64,000 bases of DNA from an uncultured Parabacteroides sp. (GTDB lineage Bacteria > Bacteroidota > Bacteroidia > Bacteroidales > Tannerellaceae). The position numbers and the translations under genes are program-made. The notes beneath the pieces are model-generated. The model saw only the letters and a program-made list of their open reading frames with translations. It made no database searches and was not told the DNA's origin. Positions within the stretch are counted from its first letter, which is position 1; every line of letters begins with the position of its first letter. Location: assembly GCF_905196875.1 (NCBI RefSeq), contig NZ_CAJJWO010000012.1:30191-94190 (forward strand), given 5' to 3'. This document shows, piece after piece, positions 35,401-43,300 of the stretch.

Positions 35401-37609
35401 CCTGGAACCATACGAATGTATTGTTACCGAAAATCTTGATCGGGCCTTCATAAACTGCACCACCCATCTTATCCATGAGATCCTCAGCCGAGTAAGTATA
35501 AGTCGTACCTGAAAGTACATCCTCATTTACATTATATCGTGCAACAGAGGCATCATAAACCAGGCGCGGAGCCAATGTATATGTTTCATTTACATATTTA
35601 GATTCGTCGTCACCAATGTTGACATCACCACGGTGATATTTGAAGATAGCATTGATGCTAACAACATCCTTGTTGATATTACCATCGCAATCGATAAGAT
35701 CGACATCTGCATAAGAGCCGATTTCTTCTGGCCAGTCTTCGATATAACAATCCGGACAACCATGTTCTTCCAACCATGATTTCCAATCTTCATAGCTAGA
35801 TCCAGAAACAGACATCGGCAGATAACGTCCCCAGTAATAAGTGGAATCTTTCTTATTTTCATCGTTGATAAATACGATCTTCCATCCCTTAATGTTCACG
35901 TCGTCGTCATAACGGCCTGTTGAATGCTTCGGAGCTTTAGTGCGATTTTCCAGAGTGAAACCACCGAACAACTCTTCCGGCAATGTATAATTGTCTGTAC
36001 GACCAACAACCGAGTTGAAGTAAGGTAAGTTCTTGAAGCTGATCTTTGCAGTCTTATAATCCAGATATTCATCGAAGTGCAGATCGTTCAATTCGCTATA
36101 TTCAGGAACAGAAGTACCCTGAAGTTCGTAACGAGCCGTATCTGAAGCTTCAGCTGTGATAGTAGACCAGATATAGTCAGATTTTTCAAATGCTTTTACT
36201 TCCTGCGGAGCGAAGTAATAGGTGAAACGAGCGCTCGATTTGCAATCACGATCGTCGCTGGCATCTGTCTGAACGAAGAATTCACGAGGAATCAGATAAG
36301 TTACTTTCTTATCTACACCAGGTGTACCTTTTCTAACGACCTTAATTGGAGAACTTGTTGCCAACTCATCCAAAGATACCCAACCCTGAACTTTTGTCAT
36401 ATCATCTTTCTGAGAGATTTCCATCATATCAACGATAAACGGATACTCGACGTTCAGTTCATAATATGCCAATTCTTCTTTTGAGTTTTGAGCTTGAGTC
36501 TGATCGATAAACGCCAGCATATCACGATTTGCTCCACCAAAAGTTGCAGTATACTCATTGTTAGCCTTGCTGTTCTTATACAATGTATTCCACAACTCTA
36601 CAGTCGTTGTCAATGTATCAGGAGCGCAAGAAGTATTACGTCCGGCACCAGCGTTGAATACTTTTGTATTTGCAGCACTGAAGTCTACATTCGGGCGATT
36701 GAAAGCCAATCTTGCGTTTGTAAACACTGTCAACGGTTCTGTGTTCTTTGAACCTGTAGATTCAACGGCATCATCAGCAACAGATTTAGCACCTCTGAAC
36801 ATAACAATGATCATCTTGTTATCCAAAGAGCCCTGCTGCCATGAACTAGGATTTGTATTATCGGCATCAGAAACATGCGCTTTAATGTGATGCGTATGGG
36901 CTGTAGCCACTTCATGATTACTGGCAGTGAAAACTGCACGGTCGCTAACCATCTGACCTACTAATGTGCCTGCCAGATCATAAACATATACGTCATATGT
37001 CCAGTCGATCTTACGGTTTACCAAATCCGTATTACCAAAAGCACGGATATCCATCTCCACGCTTTCAACACCTGTCAAGCCTTTTGTGCTATACAGGAAG
37101 TCTACACGTGAACTGGCTGTCTGGTTCTGGTAAACACCTAAACCGGTATTGCCTTTATCATCTGTAAATTTCAGATATTCGGCAGTGTTCATTTCTTCGT
37201 GATTCTTAATATCCGAATAAGCCATTTCCAGATACTTTCCGGTGAAAGGCTTCAGATAGTTAGGAGCATCACTGTTATCCAGGTTAAAGAAAGTAACAAA
37301 AACACCATTCATTAAACCTGCATTCATCTTTGTGAAGTCAATCAACGACTCATAGTTTCCATAAGAAGTCGAATTAGCTTCCCAATGATCGTGAACGTTC
37401 ACCTTGTCAATCGGCTTCAAATGAGTCGAGCCTGTTATCAGACCTGTCTCATTCTCCCACGCAGTTTCAGTGTTCACTGTTTCATACCACTTAGCCTTAA
37501 TATTGGCATAGTCCGGATCCGCTGCGTTCAGCATCGGAGACAAGCCATAAAAAGCCATAGCACATAAAAGAGCGGCCGACCCGCCTTTTACCAAAGTACT
37601 TTTTCTCAT
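32468..37609 (-). CDS. Very large surface protein with DUF6383-like C-terminus (1713 aa)
   Basis: A signal peptide (about 1-29, GGSAALLCAMAFYGLSPMLNAAD) starts a secreted protein of beta-rich, acidic sequence with scattered Cys (for example HGCPDCYIEDWPE and GSCNDCGGGYPN). Two fibronectin-III-like regions lie near 1370-1640 (SDARIKWTATPGAQYYQVAV; IAVHNLIPQTAYTARVRAFN). The tail (VTVLGGQGKVTILNA, VIISNVLGQTVANTTINSD, VVKAIVK) matches the 1128-aa protein and looks like a T9SS-type sorting domain. By analogy with Parabacteroides phase-variable surface-layer-like glycoproteins, I expect a cell-surface coat role. No promoter faces the gene; the nearest is inside inverted repeats at 37797-37983 and points the other way. 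Confidence 0.82.
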   Translation of the reverse strand: MRKSTLVKGGSAALLCAMAFYGLSPMLNAADPDYANIKAKWYETVNTETAWENETGLITGSTHLKPIDKVNVHDHWEANSTSYGNYESLIDFTKMNAGLMNGVFVTFFNLDNSDAPNYLKPFTGKYLEMAYSDIKNHEEMNTAEYLKFTDDKGNTGLGVYQNQTASSRVDFLYSTKGLTGVESVEMDIRAFGNTDLVNRKIDWTYDVYVYDLAGTLVGQMVSDRAVFTASNHEVATAHTHHIKAHVSDADNTNPSSWQQGSLDNKMIIVMFRGAKSVADDAVESTGSKNTEPLTVFTNARLAFNRPNVDFSAANTKVFNAGAGRNTSCAPDTLTTTVELWNTLYKNSKANNEYTATFGGANRDMLAFIDQTQAQNSKEELAYYELNVEYPFIVDMMEISQKDDMTKVQGWVSLDELATSSPIKVVRKGTPGVDKKVTYLIPREFFVQTDASDDRDCKSSARFTYYFAPQEVKAFEKSDYIWSTITAEASDTARYELQGTSVPEYSELNDLHFDEYLDYKTAKISFKNLPYFNSVVGRTDNYTLPEELFGGFTLENRTKAPKHSTGRYDDDVNIKGWKIVFINDENKKDSTYYWGRYLPMSVSGSSYEDWKSWLEEHGCPDCYIEDWPEEIGSYADVDLIDCDGNINKDVVSINAIFKYHRGDVNIGDDESKYVNETYTLAPRLVYDASVARYNVNEDVLSGTTYTYSAEDLMDKMGGAVYEGPIKIFGNNTFVWFQDTDQSLLSHAMGVLSSEFLKYFERIDRKDFFFAPYDEWDGYKYESRPHTVKIFATGLKPDVPGGTVASIKVFKEQFAKDESFDDAVYHTNAFVFTGESLDFAKVYVKKGTQEKPIEEYSGATFGKFIGMSTGDTLIYKVDLDNDYAVQYVEENGLDMTVKYVPYNDVNLLPIEKEYWDYCCMQGTPNVFNHVAQFGATASNKKGWNEFYTFGTTDRGLMTTMNADKIIGSYTSFYSFLTQQFGSCNDCGGGYPNANYSSIGGSEGNWVPAPNLIYNEIFRKDYKTRYVNTCYPVRDGQFIISGLNIVDPVDMDVFSNKKGAFDYEVTVLADLNGIPYGKVDTVGTTVQISPNKYGEVLALVSAKFDPKDRDGIEMTIDTITSGAEKGMWARYYAKDSIRLAPQQHGADVERWNRVYFFDLDDYKHNLTFEDEKWKHFGIWAPYGVNITDTLTATIKGDVKVPEVWFSSDAAGKNKIEAFQFGVVNGGASKDSVFYIQGRDLPHYGTTVNDTDPKVEQEINLLSASDLFTFGTNKAKEVKLFIREKSMELAATAEEAPYIFKGGANDLVNNVLRGDVAAKIDVRSTPNVEDLCDVENELSLSAVCDVQKTLPLAFTAGLEMPYIKDMEPGDVGGSDARIKWTATPGAQYYQVAVGRFTPKYTSEDVFMSEVRADDASKTIWVELFNATGDVIHRDNKVNYWLEVTKEYTDAAGKPQKEVTKVSVDNFELQGNTQPIDRNWGYAPIAHQMDNMELTTDITKPVKYTIRLMEGFQTDEHQIDIYLFDTPATWMVRKPVQGMPINGGDFNTGDWRTEVGSLPTAYYEWQDDINFDGEESYKVAATATSIAVHNLIPQTAYTARVRAFNECVGGEEMIPSEDFYDFATSKTATSTGDIYFDDADEHNPVSNESINTTAVTVLGGQGKVTILNAANQKVIISNVLGQTVANTTINSDNVTFDAPAGIVVVALEDGTVVKAIVK

Positions 37610-37796
37610 ACGTAAAACATTTAATTAATAAAATTATGATCTATACTCAAATTGATTATTTTGATCTCATTTAGCCTCTCTCCGCTTATTTCAACCGCCT
37701 AAACCCGTAGGACACAAGAAAAAGCATTTTAACGGAACTGTTAAATGCCTGTATATCGGCATCCTTTTTACCCGCCGATTACCGATTTGACGAGCT

Positions 37797-37983
37797 AAAA
37801 CGTTCCTTTTTTCTAGTCAGTCGTTTAAGATTCTTTTACTTTTGTAACAAGAAGTGGCTATTTGGTCCTTATTTCTATATCGTGCTGATAAGAAAGCAGA
37901 TAGAAAAGTGAAAAAAGTTCTGAAAAGAGTTGCAGGTTCAAAAGGAATGCGTATTTTTGCTGCATAAAAAAAAGGAACGTTTT
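37797..37983. promoter_or_regulatory. Candidate invertible promoter segment 2 (OFF orientation)
   Basis: The 16-bp perfect inverted repeats AAAACGTTCCTTTTTT (37797-37812) and its complement (37968-37983) bound 155 bases. Inside, TTGC at 37930-37933 and TATTTTTG at 37952-37959 form a plus-strand promoter with the same 22-base spacing as in segment 1, again pointing away from the surface gene (start 37609). A second plus-strand element TACTTTTG lies at 37837-37844. After inversion the -7 element would be near 37821-37828 on the minus strand, giving a leader of about 205 bases. The arms also carry TAGTCAGTC as a direct repeat (37814-37822, 37987-37995). Confidence 0.72.
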
Positions 37984-38285
37984 TTTTAGTCAGTCCAAAT
38001 CACAGCTCCTCAGATAATTATCAAAGCATACAGACAATCAGGAATAGTTGTTAAATAGAAAAAAAACGGTCTCTCTCCGGCTGCTAAAACGCCTATATAA
38101 TAACGTACACGTACTTTAATATTAATAAATTCATATCCAAAATTCACCAATCGTTCTGGCCGCATATTTTAATATTTATAGGATTTATATAATCATAGCC
38201 TTCGCGCCCTTTCAATTTCAAACCATCAGTAGACTAAAACAGATCGTTTTACAAATTACCTGTTGTTTAATACAAATCCCTTTCG
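37984..38285. other. Gene-free region between inverton 2 and thyA
   Basis: A palindrome TAACGTACACGTACTTTA at 38101-38118 recalls that at 21287-21306. Otherwise AT-rich; no gene or RNA is recognised. Confidence 0.45.
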
Positions 38286-38293
38286 TACTTTTG
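38286..38293 (+). promoter_or_regulatory. -7 promoter element for thyA-folA
   Basis: TACTTTTG lies 21 bases before the thyA ATG at 38315. Confidence 0.7.
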
Positions 38294-38314
38294 TAAGCTA
38301 CTAGAAGGATAAAA

Positions 38315-39109
38315 ATGAAACAGTATTTAGAATTGCTAGATCGCGTATTAGCCGAAGGAGTCAAGAAGGAAGACCGCACAGGAACGGGTACACAAAGTAT
38401 CTTTGGCCACCAAATGCGATTCAATCTGGAAGAGGGATTTCCTCTCCTTACGACCAAGAAGCTACATCTGAAGTCTATCATATACGAACTGCTCTGGTTC
38501 TTACAGGGAGATACGAATGCAAAGTACCTGCAGGATCACGGTGTACGTATCTGGAATGAGTGGGCGGATGCCGACGGGAACCTCGGACATATCTACGGAT
38601 TCCAGTGGCGTTCATGGCCAGACTACAAAGGCGGTTCTATCGACCAGATCAGCGAAGCCGTCGAGACGATCAAACACAATCCCGACTCACGGAGAATCAT
38701 TGTCAGTGCCTGGAATGTGGGCGATCTCGATAACATGAACCTTCCACCGTGTCATGCTTTCTTTCAATTTTATGTAGCGAACGGACGTCTGAGTCTGCAA
38801 ATGTATCAGCGCAGTGCCGATATATTCCTCGGTGTTCCTTTTAACATCGCTTCCTACGCTTTACTTTTACAAATGATGGCACAAGCCACAGGACTTATTG
38901 CCGGTGATTTCGTTCACACGCTGGGTGATGCCCATATATACAGTAATCATCTCGAACAGGTAAAGTTGCAGCTTACCCGTGAGCCGCGTCCCCTTCCCCG
39001 GATGGAGATTAATCCGGATGTAAAAAGTATCTTCGACTTTAAGTACGAAGACTTCAATCTGACCGGTTACGACCCGCATCCGCACATCAAAGGAGAAGTG
39101 GCGGTCTGA
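38315..39109 (+). CDS. thyA: Thymidylate synthase
   Basis: Makes dTMP from dUMP using methylene-tetrahydrofolate. At 264 aa it is the same length as the E. coli enzyme. The catalytic Cys146 lies in LPPCHAFFQFYV, with the conserved RTGTGT (residues 21-26), QRSADIFLGVPFNIASYALL, HTLGDAHIY and C-terminal GYDPHPHIKGEVAV motifs. It is followed after 53 bases by folA, the enzyme that regenerates its folate product, so the pair forms a functional operon. Confidence 0.98.
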   Translation: MKQYLELLDRVLAEGVKKEDRTGTGTQSIFGHQMRFNLEEGFPLLTTKKLHLKSIIYELLWFLQGDTNAKYLQDHGVRIWNEWADADGNLGHIYGFQWRSWPDYKGGSIDQISEAVETIKHNPDSRRIIVSAWNVGDLDNMNLPPCHAFFQFYVANGRLSLQMYQRSADIFLGVPFNIASYALLLQMMAQATGLIAGDFVHTLGDAHIYSNHLEQVKLQLTREPRPLPRMEINPDVKSIFDFKYEDFNLTGYDPHPHIKGEVAV

Positions 39110-39162
39110 GGGTTCGACAACCAGTAATAGAATATAAACAGACTATATAAATCGATAAGTTT

Positions 39163-39660
39163 ATGAGTACAATTTCAATCATCGCTGCCATAGCAGAAAA
39201 CAACGCTATCGGTAAAAACAATAAATTGTTGTGGCGTCTGCCAGCCGATATGAGACGTTTTAAAGATTTGACGACAGGACACGCCGTGATCATGGGACGT
39301 AAGACATTCGAGTCGTTGCCGAAAGGGCCGCTTCCCAACCGCAAAAATGTAGTCCTGACTACTTTGCCGGAAGCAGGATTTGTAAATTGTTTCGCTTGCG
39401 AATCAATGGGTGCAGCATTAGATATCTGTGAGAAAGAAGATGAAATATTCATTCTGGGTGGTGCATTGGTTTATCGCCAGGCATTGCGTATAGCAGATAA
39501 GATGTACATCACACGCGTACACGGAGAGTTTAAGGATGCCGACACATTCTTCCCTGTGGTAAACTGGGATATGTGGGAAGAAGTGGAACGTCAGGAGTTT
39601 CCTGCCGACGCGAAGCATGCTTATCCGTATACCTTCCTTACCTATAAGCGTAAGAAATAA
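39163..39660 (+). CDS. folA: Dihydrofolate reductase
   Basis: Reduces dihydrofolate to tetrahydrofolate with NADPH. Motifs: SIIAAIAENNAIGKNNKLLWRLPADM with the acidic D/W substrate site (LPADMRRFK), VIMGRKTFESLP, and a DE-IFILGGALVYRQAL nucleotide-binding segment. The length of 165 aa is usual for bacterial DHFR. It follows thyA and ends just before a strong terminator. Confidence 0.97.
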   Translation: MSTISIIAAIAENNAIGKNNKLLWRLPADMRRFKDLTTGHAVIMGRKTFESLPKGPLPNRKNVVLTTLPEAGFVNCFACESMGAALDICEKEDEIFILGGALVYRQALRIADKMYITRVHGEFKDADTFFPVVNWDMWEEVERQEFPADAKHAYPYTFLTYKRKK

Positions 39661-39675
39661 CAACGATCAAATAAG

Positions 39676-39709
39676 AATAGCAGGGAACATACTTCTCTGC
39701 TATTTTTTT
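39676..39709 (+). terminator. Terminator after folA
   Basis: AATAGCAGGGAA pairs with TTCTCTGCTATT around CATAC and is followed by seven T. Confidence 0.9.
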
Positions 39710-39710
39710 C

Positions 39711-39925
39711 ACCCTCGCGATTTCAGCATTCATTTACTGCCATAACCTGCAGGATATGTGCCTCTTACGACATGAACTCACCTCCTATTTGTGCTGTCAT
39801 CGTGCGTTCATAACGCCTTCATTTGAAAATTCATCTCTTAACGAAGATACTACCTATTAGTAATCACATAAGCATAAACTACAACAAAACACACTTACCA
39901 CTAAGATGAAAGTAGACACTCATTA
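39711..39925. other. Gene-free region after folA
   Basis: Nothing recognisable. On the minus strand a good AGGAGGTG lies before an ATG near 39772, but that frame closes after two codons. Confidence 0.4.
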
Positions 39926-40016
39926 ATCTTTCGCCAACTGCCAAAAGATCTTTTTCCTATTGCCGAAAGATTATTTGACAGTTGGCAAAATATTGTTTGG
40001 TAGTTGTCAAAAGACT
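39926..40016. repeat. Four imperfect 22-bp tandem units
   Basis: Units end in AAAAGAT/GAAAGAT/AAAATAT/AAAAGACT at 39949, 39971, 39993 and 40015, a steady 22-base period. Cores alternate in sense: CGCCAACTGCCAAAAG, CCTATTGCCGAAAG, GACAGTTGGCAAAA, GGTAGTTGTCAAAAG, so they also pair as hairpins. A promoter-like TACTTTTG follows 11 bases later. The layout resembles the 21-bp units at 10690-10770. Confidence 0.65.
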
Positions 40017-40026
40017 ACTAGGATAC

Positions 40027-40034
40027 TACTTTTG
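40027..40034 (+). promoter_or_regulatory. -7 promoter element after the 22-bp repeats
   Basis: TACTTTTG, with no gene start within 300 bases downstream. It may drive the candidate small RNA at 40041-40272. Confidence 0.5.
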
Positions 40035-40040
40035 TACTAA

Positions 40041-40272
40041 GTATCAGGCTATTCTTTGCTAAAAGGTCACTCCTAAAGGTATAATATAGACCTTTAGGAG
40101 AGGTCGGATTGTTCACAACTGTCTATACACGAAAGTTCACATTCCATACCTGAAAGCTAAATGAAACCCACATGAAGCCCGAAAGCGGAGCGGGTTCAGA
40201 TTTATACCCATTAAATATCAAGAGACAGAAGCCGACATGAAGTCATGAATGCCTATTGGGGTATTTTTTATT
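40041..40272 (+). ncRNA. Possible small RNA with an 11-bp hairpin
   Basis: Downstream of the -7 element lies a perfect 11-bp stem (CTCCTAAAGGT at 40070-40080 with 40090-40100). A further GC-rich pairing region lies near 40170-40195 (GCCCG/CGGGTT). At the end a weak hairpin (AATGCC 40248-40253 with GGTATT 40260-40265) runs into a T-run. No convincing coding frame fills this stretch; the longest peptide is about 22 codons. This is a structural guess, not a match to a known RNA family. Confidence 0.3.
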
Positions 40273-40364
40273 TACTCCTTATTAACAAAGAGTTTACAAC
40301 TTTTTACCTTTTCTTTGTATCTATATAGGAAAGGACGTTGTTTAATTAGTAAACTCAGTAAGAT

Positions 40365-43300
40365 ATGAAGATAAGAGCGATTATTATTTCTGCCCTGATA
40401 CTGTGTTGCGTTTCTGCAGCCATCGTATATACCCGGGCAGCACAACCCAAAGGCGAAAGTAAAATGATTACCGAAGCATTACAAGGCAAAAATACGCCAC
40501 AACTGATCAAGGCATTGATCAGCAGCATGAAAGACAAGATGGAAGTAAACGAAGACGAGTTTCCGGCTCTTATCAAAGAGGTGGAGAACTATGCGGCCGA
40601 CTGCACAGATACGGCCTCGGTAGCCGTATTGCATTCGATGATAGCCGAAATGTATAACTTCTACTACACGCAGAACCGTTGGACGATCGGACAGCGTACC
40701 GACCTCGTCGGATATGTGCCCGAAGATATCCGCGAATGGACGACCAACCTTTTTACCCAAAAGATCAAGGAGGAACTCGCCGCCTCCCTGCAACCGGCAG
40801 AGTTGTTGCAACAAACACCGGTGGCGGAATTCAAGGCGATCCTGACGGAAGGCAAGAACACGCCTGCCCTGCGCCCTACCTTATACGATTTCCTGGCGTT
40901 CCGCGCATTGGAGATTGCTCCTACCACAGAGCTGTATGAAGAATTGCTGGCTTATCTGAATACGCAACCGGACAAGAAAGCGGTCGTGCTTGCTTCGCTG
41001 GATTACCTGCGGTTCAAATACAACCGTCTTTATGAAGAAAAAGAACAGAAAGAATATGTGTCGGCACTCGACAGTCTGCTCAAGATATATGGGGATAAGG
41101 ATTATTCCGTTGAAATCATAGCAGCCAAACTGAATGCCATTTCAAGTGTTTACGGCAGAAGCAGCCAGGCGGAAACGGACTCGATACAGACAGTCGTTTA
41201 CAATCTGGGCAAGGAAACCATCGCACGTTTCCCGAACTACGAACGTATCGGTCTGATAAAAAACAGATTGGAAGATATGCAAAACCCTGTGCTGTCGGTC
41301 AATACCAACAATACGGTTTATCCCGGCAAAGGGTTGACGCTTCGTCTGAATTACAGGAATATTCCGCGTATCGACGTGCGTATTTACAAGAGCTTGAAGA
41401 CGCCTCAGCAAACATTAGTCTACACTTCGGATAACAATACGTTGGGAGCACTGGTCAAAGAGGTTACTTTCTCCCTCTCCGCACCCAATACTTATACAAG
41501 CGTAGACACCAGTCTCGTTATCCCGATGGATCAGATGGGACTGTATGAATGTGTCGTTTCGGCTCCAGGCATTAAAGAAAAAACAAACAACCTGTTCAGT
41601 GTCAGCCGACTGGCAGCCGTTTCGCGCAATACGACTTCGGGAAGCACCGAAGTGCTGGTGACGGATTATCTGAGCGGCAAGCCGGTAAGCGATGCTTCCG
41701 TTATCTATTATTCGGGCAAACGCAACAGCATGCAGAAACAAGGTACGGTTCAGACAGACAAAGACGGTCTCGCTACCTTCCCGAAGAAAGGCGACCAGAT
41801 GGCGTTTCTGGTTTCCCGTCCGGGAGACGAATCGCCGATGCTGACTCCGCTTTACCCATACTGGGACAGGGATACGGAAAAGACACGTCCGCAACTGGCG
41901 TTATTTACCGACCGCGGCTTGTATCGTCCCGGACAAACGGTTTATTTCAAAGGGATTGCTTACATGAACAATACCAATGAGCCATACGCCGTAGAAGGGA
42001 AAACCTACAAGGTCGTGTTGCGTGATGCCAACTGGAAAGAAGTGAGCACCAAGGAATTTAAGACAAATAAGTTCGGTTCTTTCAACGGTGAATTTACGTT
42101 GCCTCAGCAAACGCTCAACGGCACCTTTACGTTGTCTACCGAATATACGAATCTTGGCGTGCGGGTGGAAGAATACAAGCGTCCTTCTTTCTTCGTCGAA
42201 CTGCAACCGATTAAGGGAGAGATTACTTTCGGCGACCGGGTAACGATCAGCGGGAAAGCGCAGACCTTCTCGGGAGTGGCACTGCAAAGCGGTGAAGTAA
42301 GCTATCGTATCAACAAAGCTCCTTTCTGGTTACGTAGTTATTCCAGAAACCTGTCCCGCGATCAGGTGGCAGAAGGGAAAACAACAGTCGGCAGCGACGG
42401 GACATTCTCTTTTGAGTTCCGCCCCGAAAAGACGACCGAGAATTACAACTTCTTCCCCTACCAGAGTTATGTAGTGACGGCCACCCTGACCAATAGCAAC
42501 GGAGAGACGCAGGAAGCGACTTATACTTTCCAGGTAGGCGAAAGCAGTATCATCCTGAGTATGGATTTCCCCTCGATTGAAGTCAACAAAGACTCGGTAA
42601 AACCGGTCGTGCAGGCACAAACGTTGAATGGGGAACGAATCACTGTGGAAGGCACTTATTCGATTTATAAACTCAGTAACCGGCAAAAGGACATCGCAGA
42701 AGCGCTTCCTGAAATGAAAGAAGTCGAGCGGGTCGACACCGGTACATTCATTACCGGCAAGGCGATGGATAACGAGCTGTTCAGAAAACTTCCGTCGGGC
42801 GCTTACCGCATCAAGCTGGAAGCCAAAGACTCGCAAGGCCGTCCGGCTACGGAACAACGGGATATACAGTTGTATAGCCTGCGGGATAAACGACCACCCG
42901 TATTCAGAGACATCTGGTTGGTAAACGAAAAGATAAACTGCCTGCCGGGTGAAGAAGCGCGCGTCCTGTTCGGTACGTCCCTCAAAGACACGCACGTATT
43001 ATATGAACTATACCAGAACGGCAAATGCATCCTGCGCAAACAAGAGGTGTTGAATAACGAGAACCGTCTTTTCCGCATCCCGTTCCTCGACAGTTACGGT
43101 GAAGGCGTAGTGGCTAGTTTTACCTTTGTAAAAGAAGGCAAATTATATACGACTCAATCACAGATCAAGAGACAGGAGCCGGACAGAAAGCTGACAATCA
43201 AGCCCGTCACCTTCCGCGACCGTCTGCTGCCGGGTAATAAGGAAAGCTGGAAGTTCCGCATATTGGATGCCGATTCTGTTCCCGTTACAGCAGAGGTATT

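Noticed and set aside
20994..38000. Prophage or integrative element around the surface genes
   Set aside because: No integrase, phage structural or transfer gene is present; flanks are housekeeping genes on both sides.
39760..39790. Minus-strand AGGAGGTG plus ATG as a gene start
   Set aside because: The frame stops after two codons.
39926..40016. CRISPR-like array
   Set aside because: The 22-bp units are contiguous and imperfect, with no unique spacers and no cas genes nearby.
40172..40240. 22-codon peptide frame
   Set aside because: Too short, no ribosome binding site of note, and inside a likely structured RNA region.
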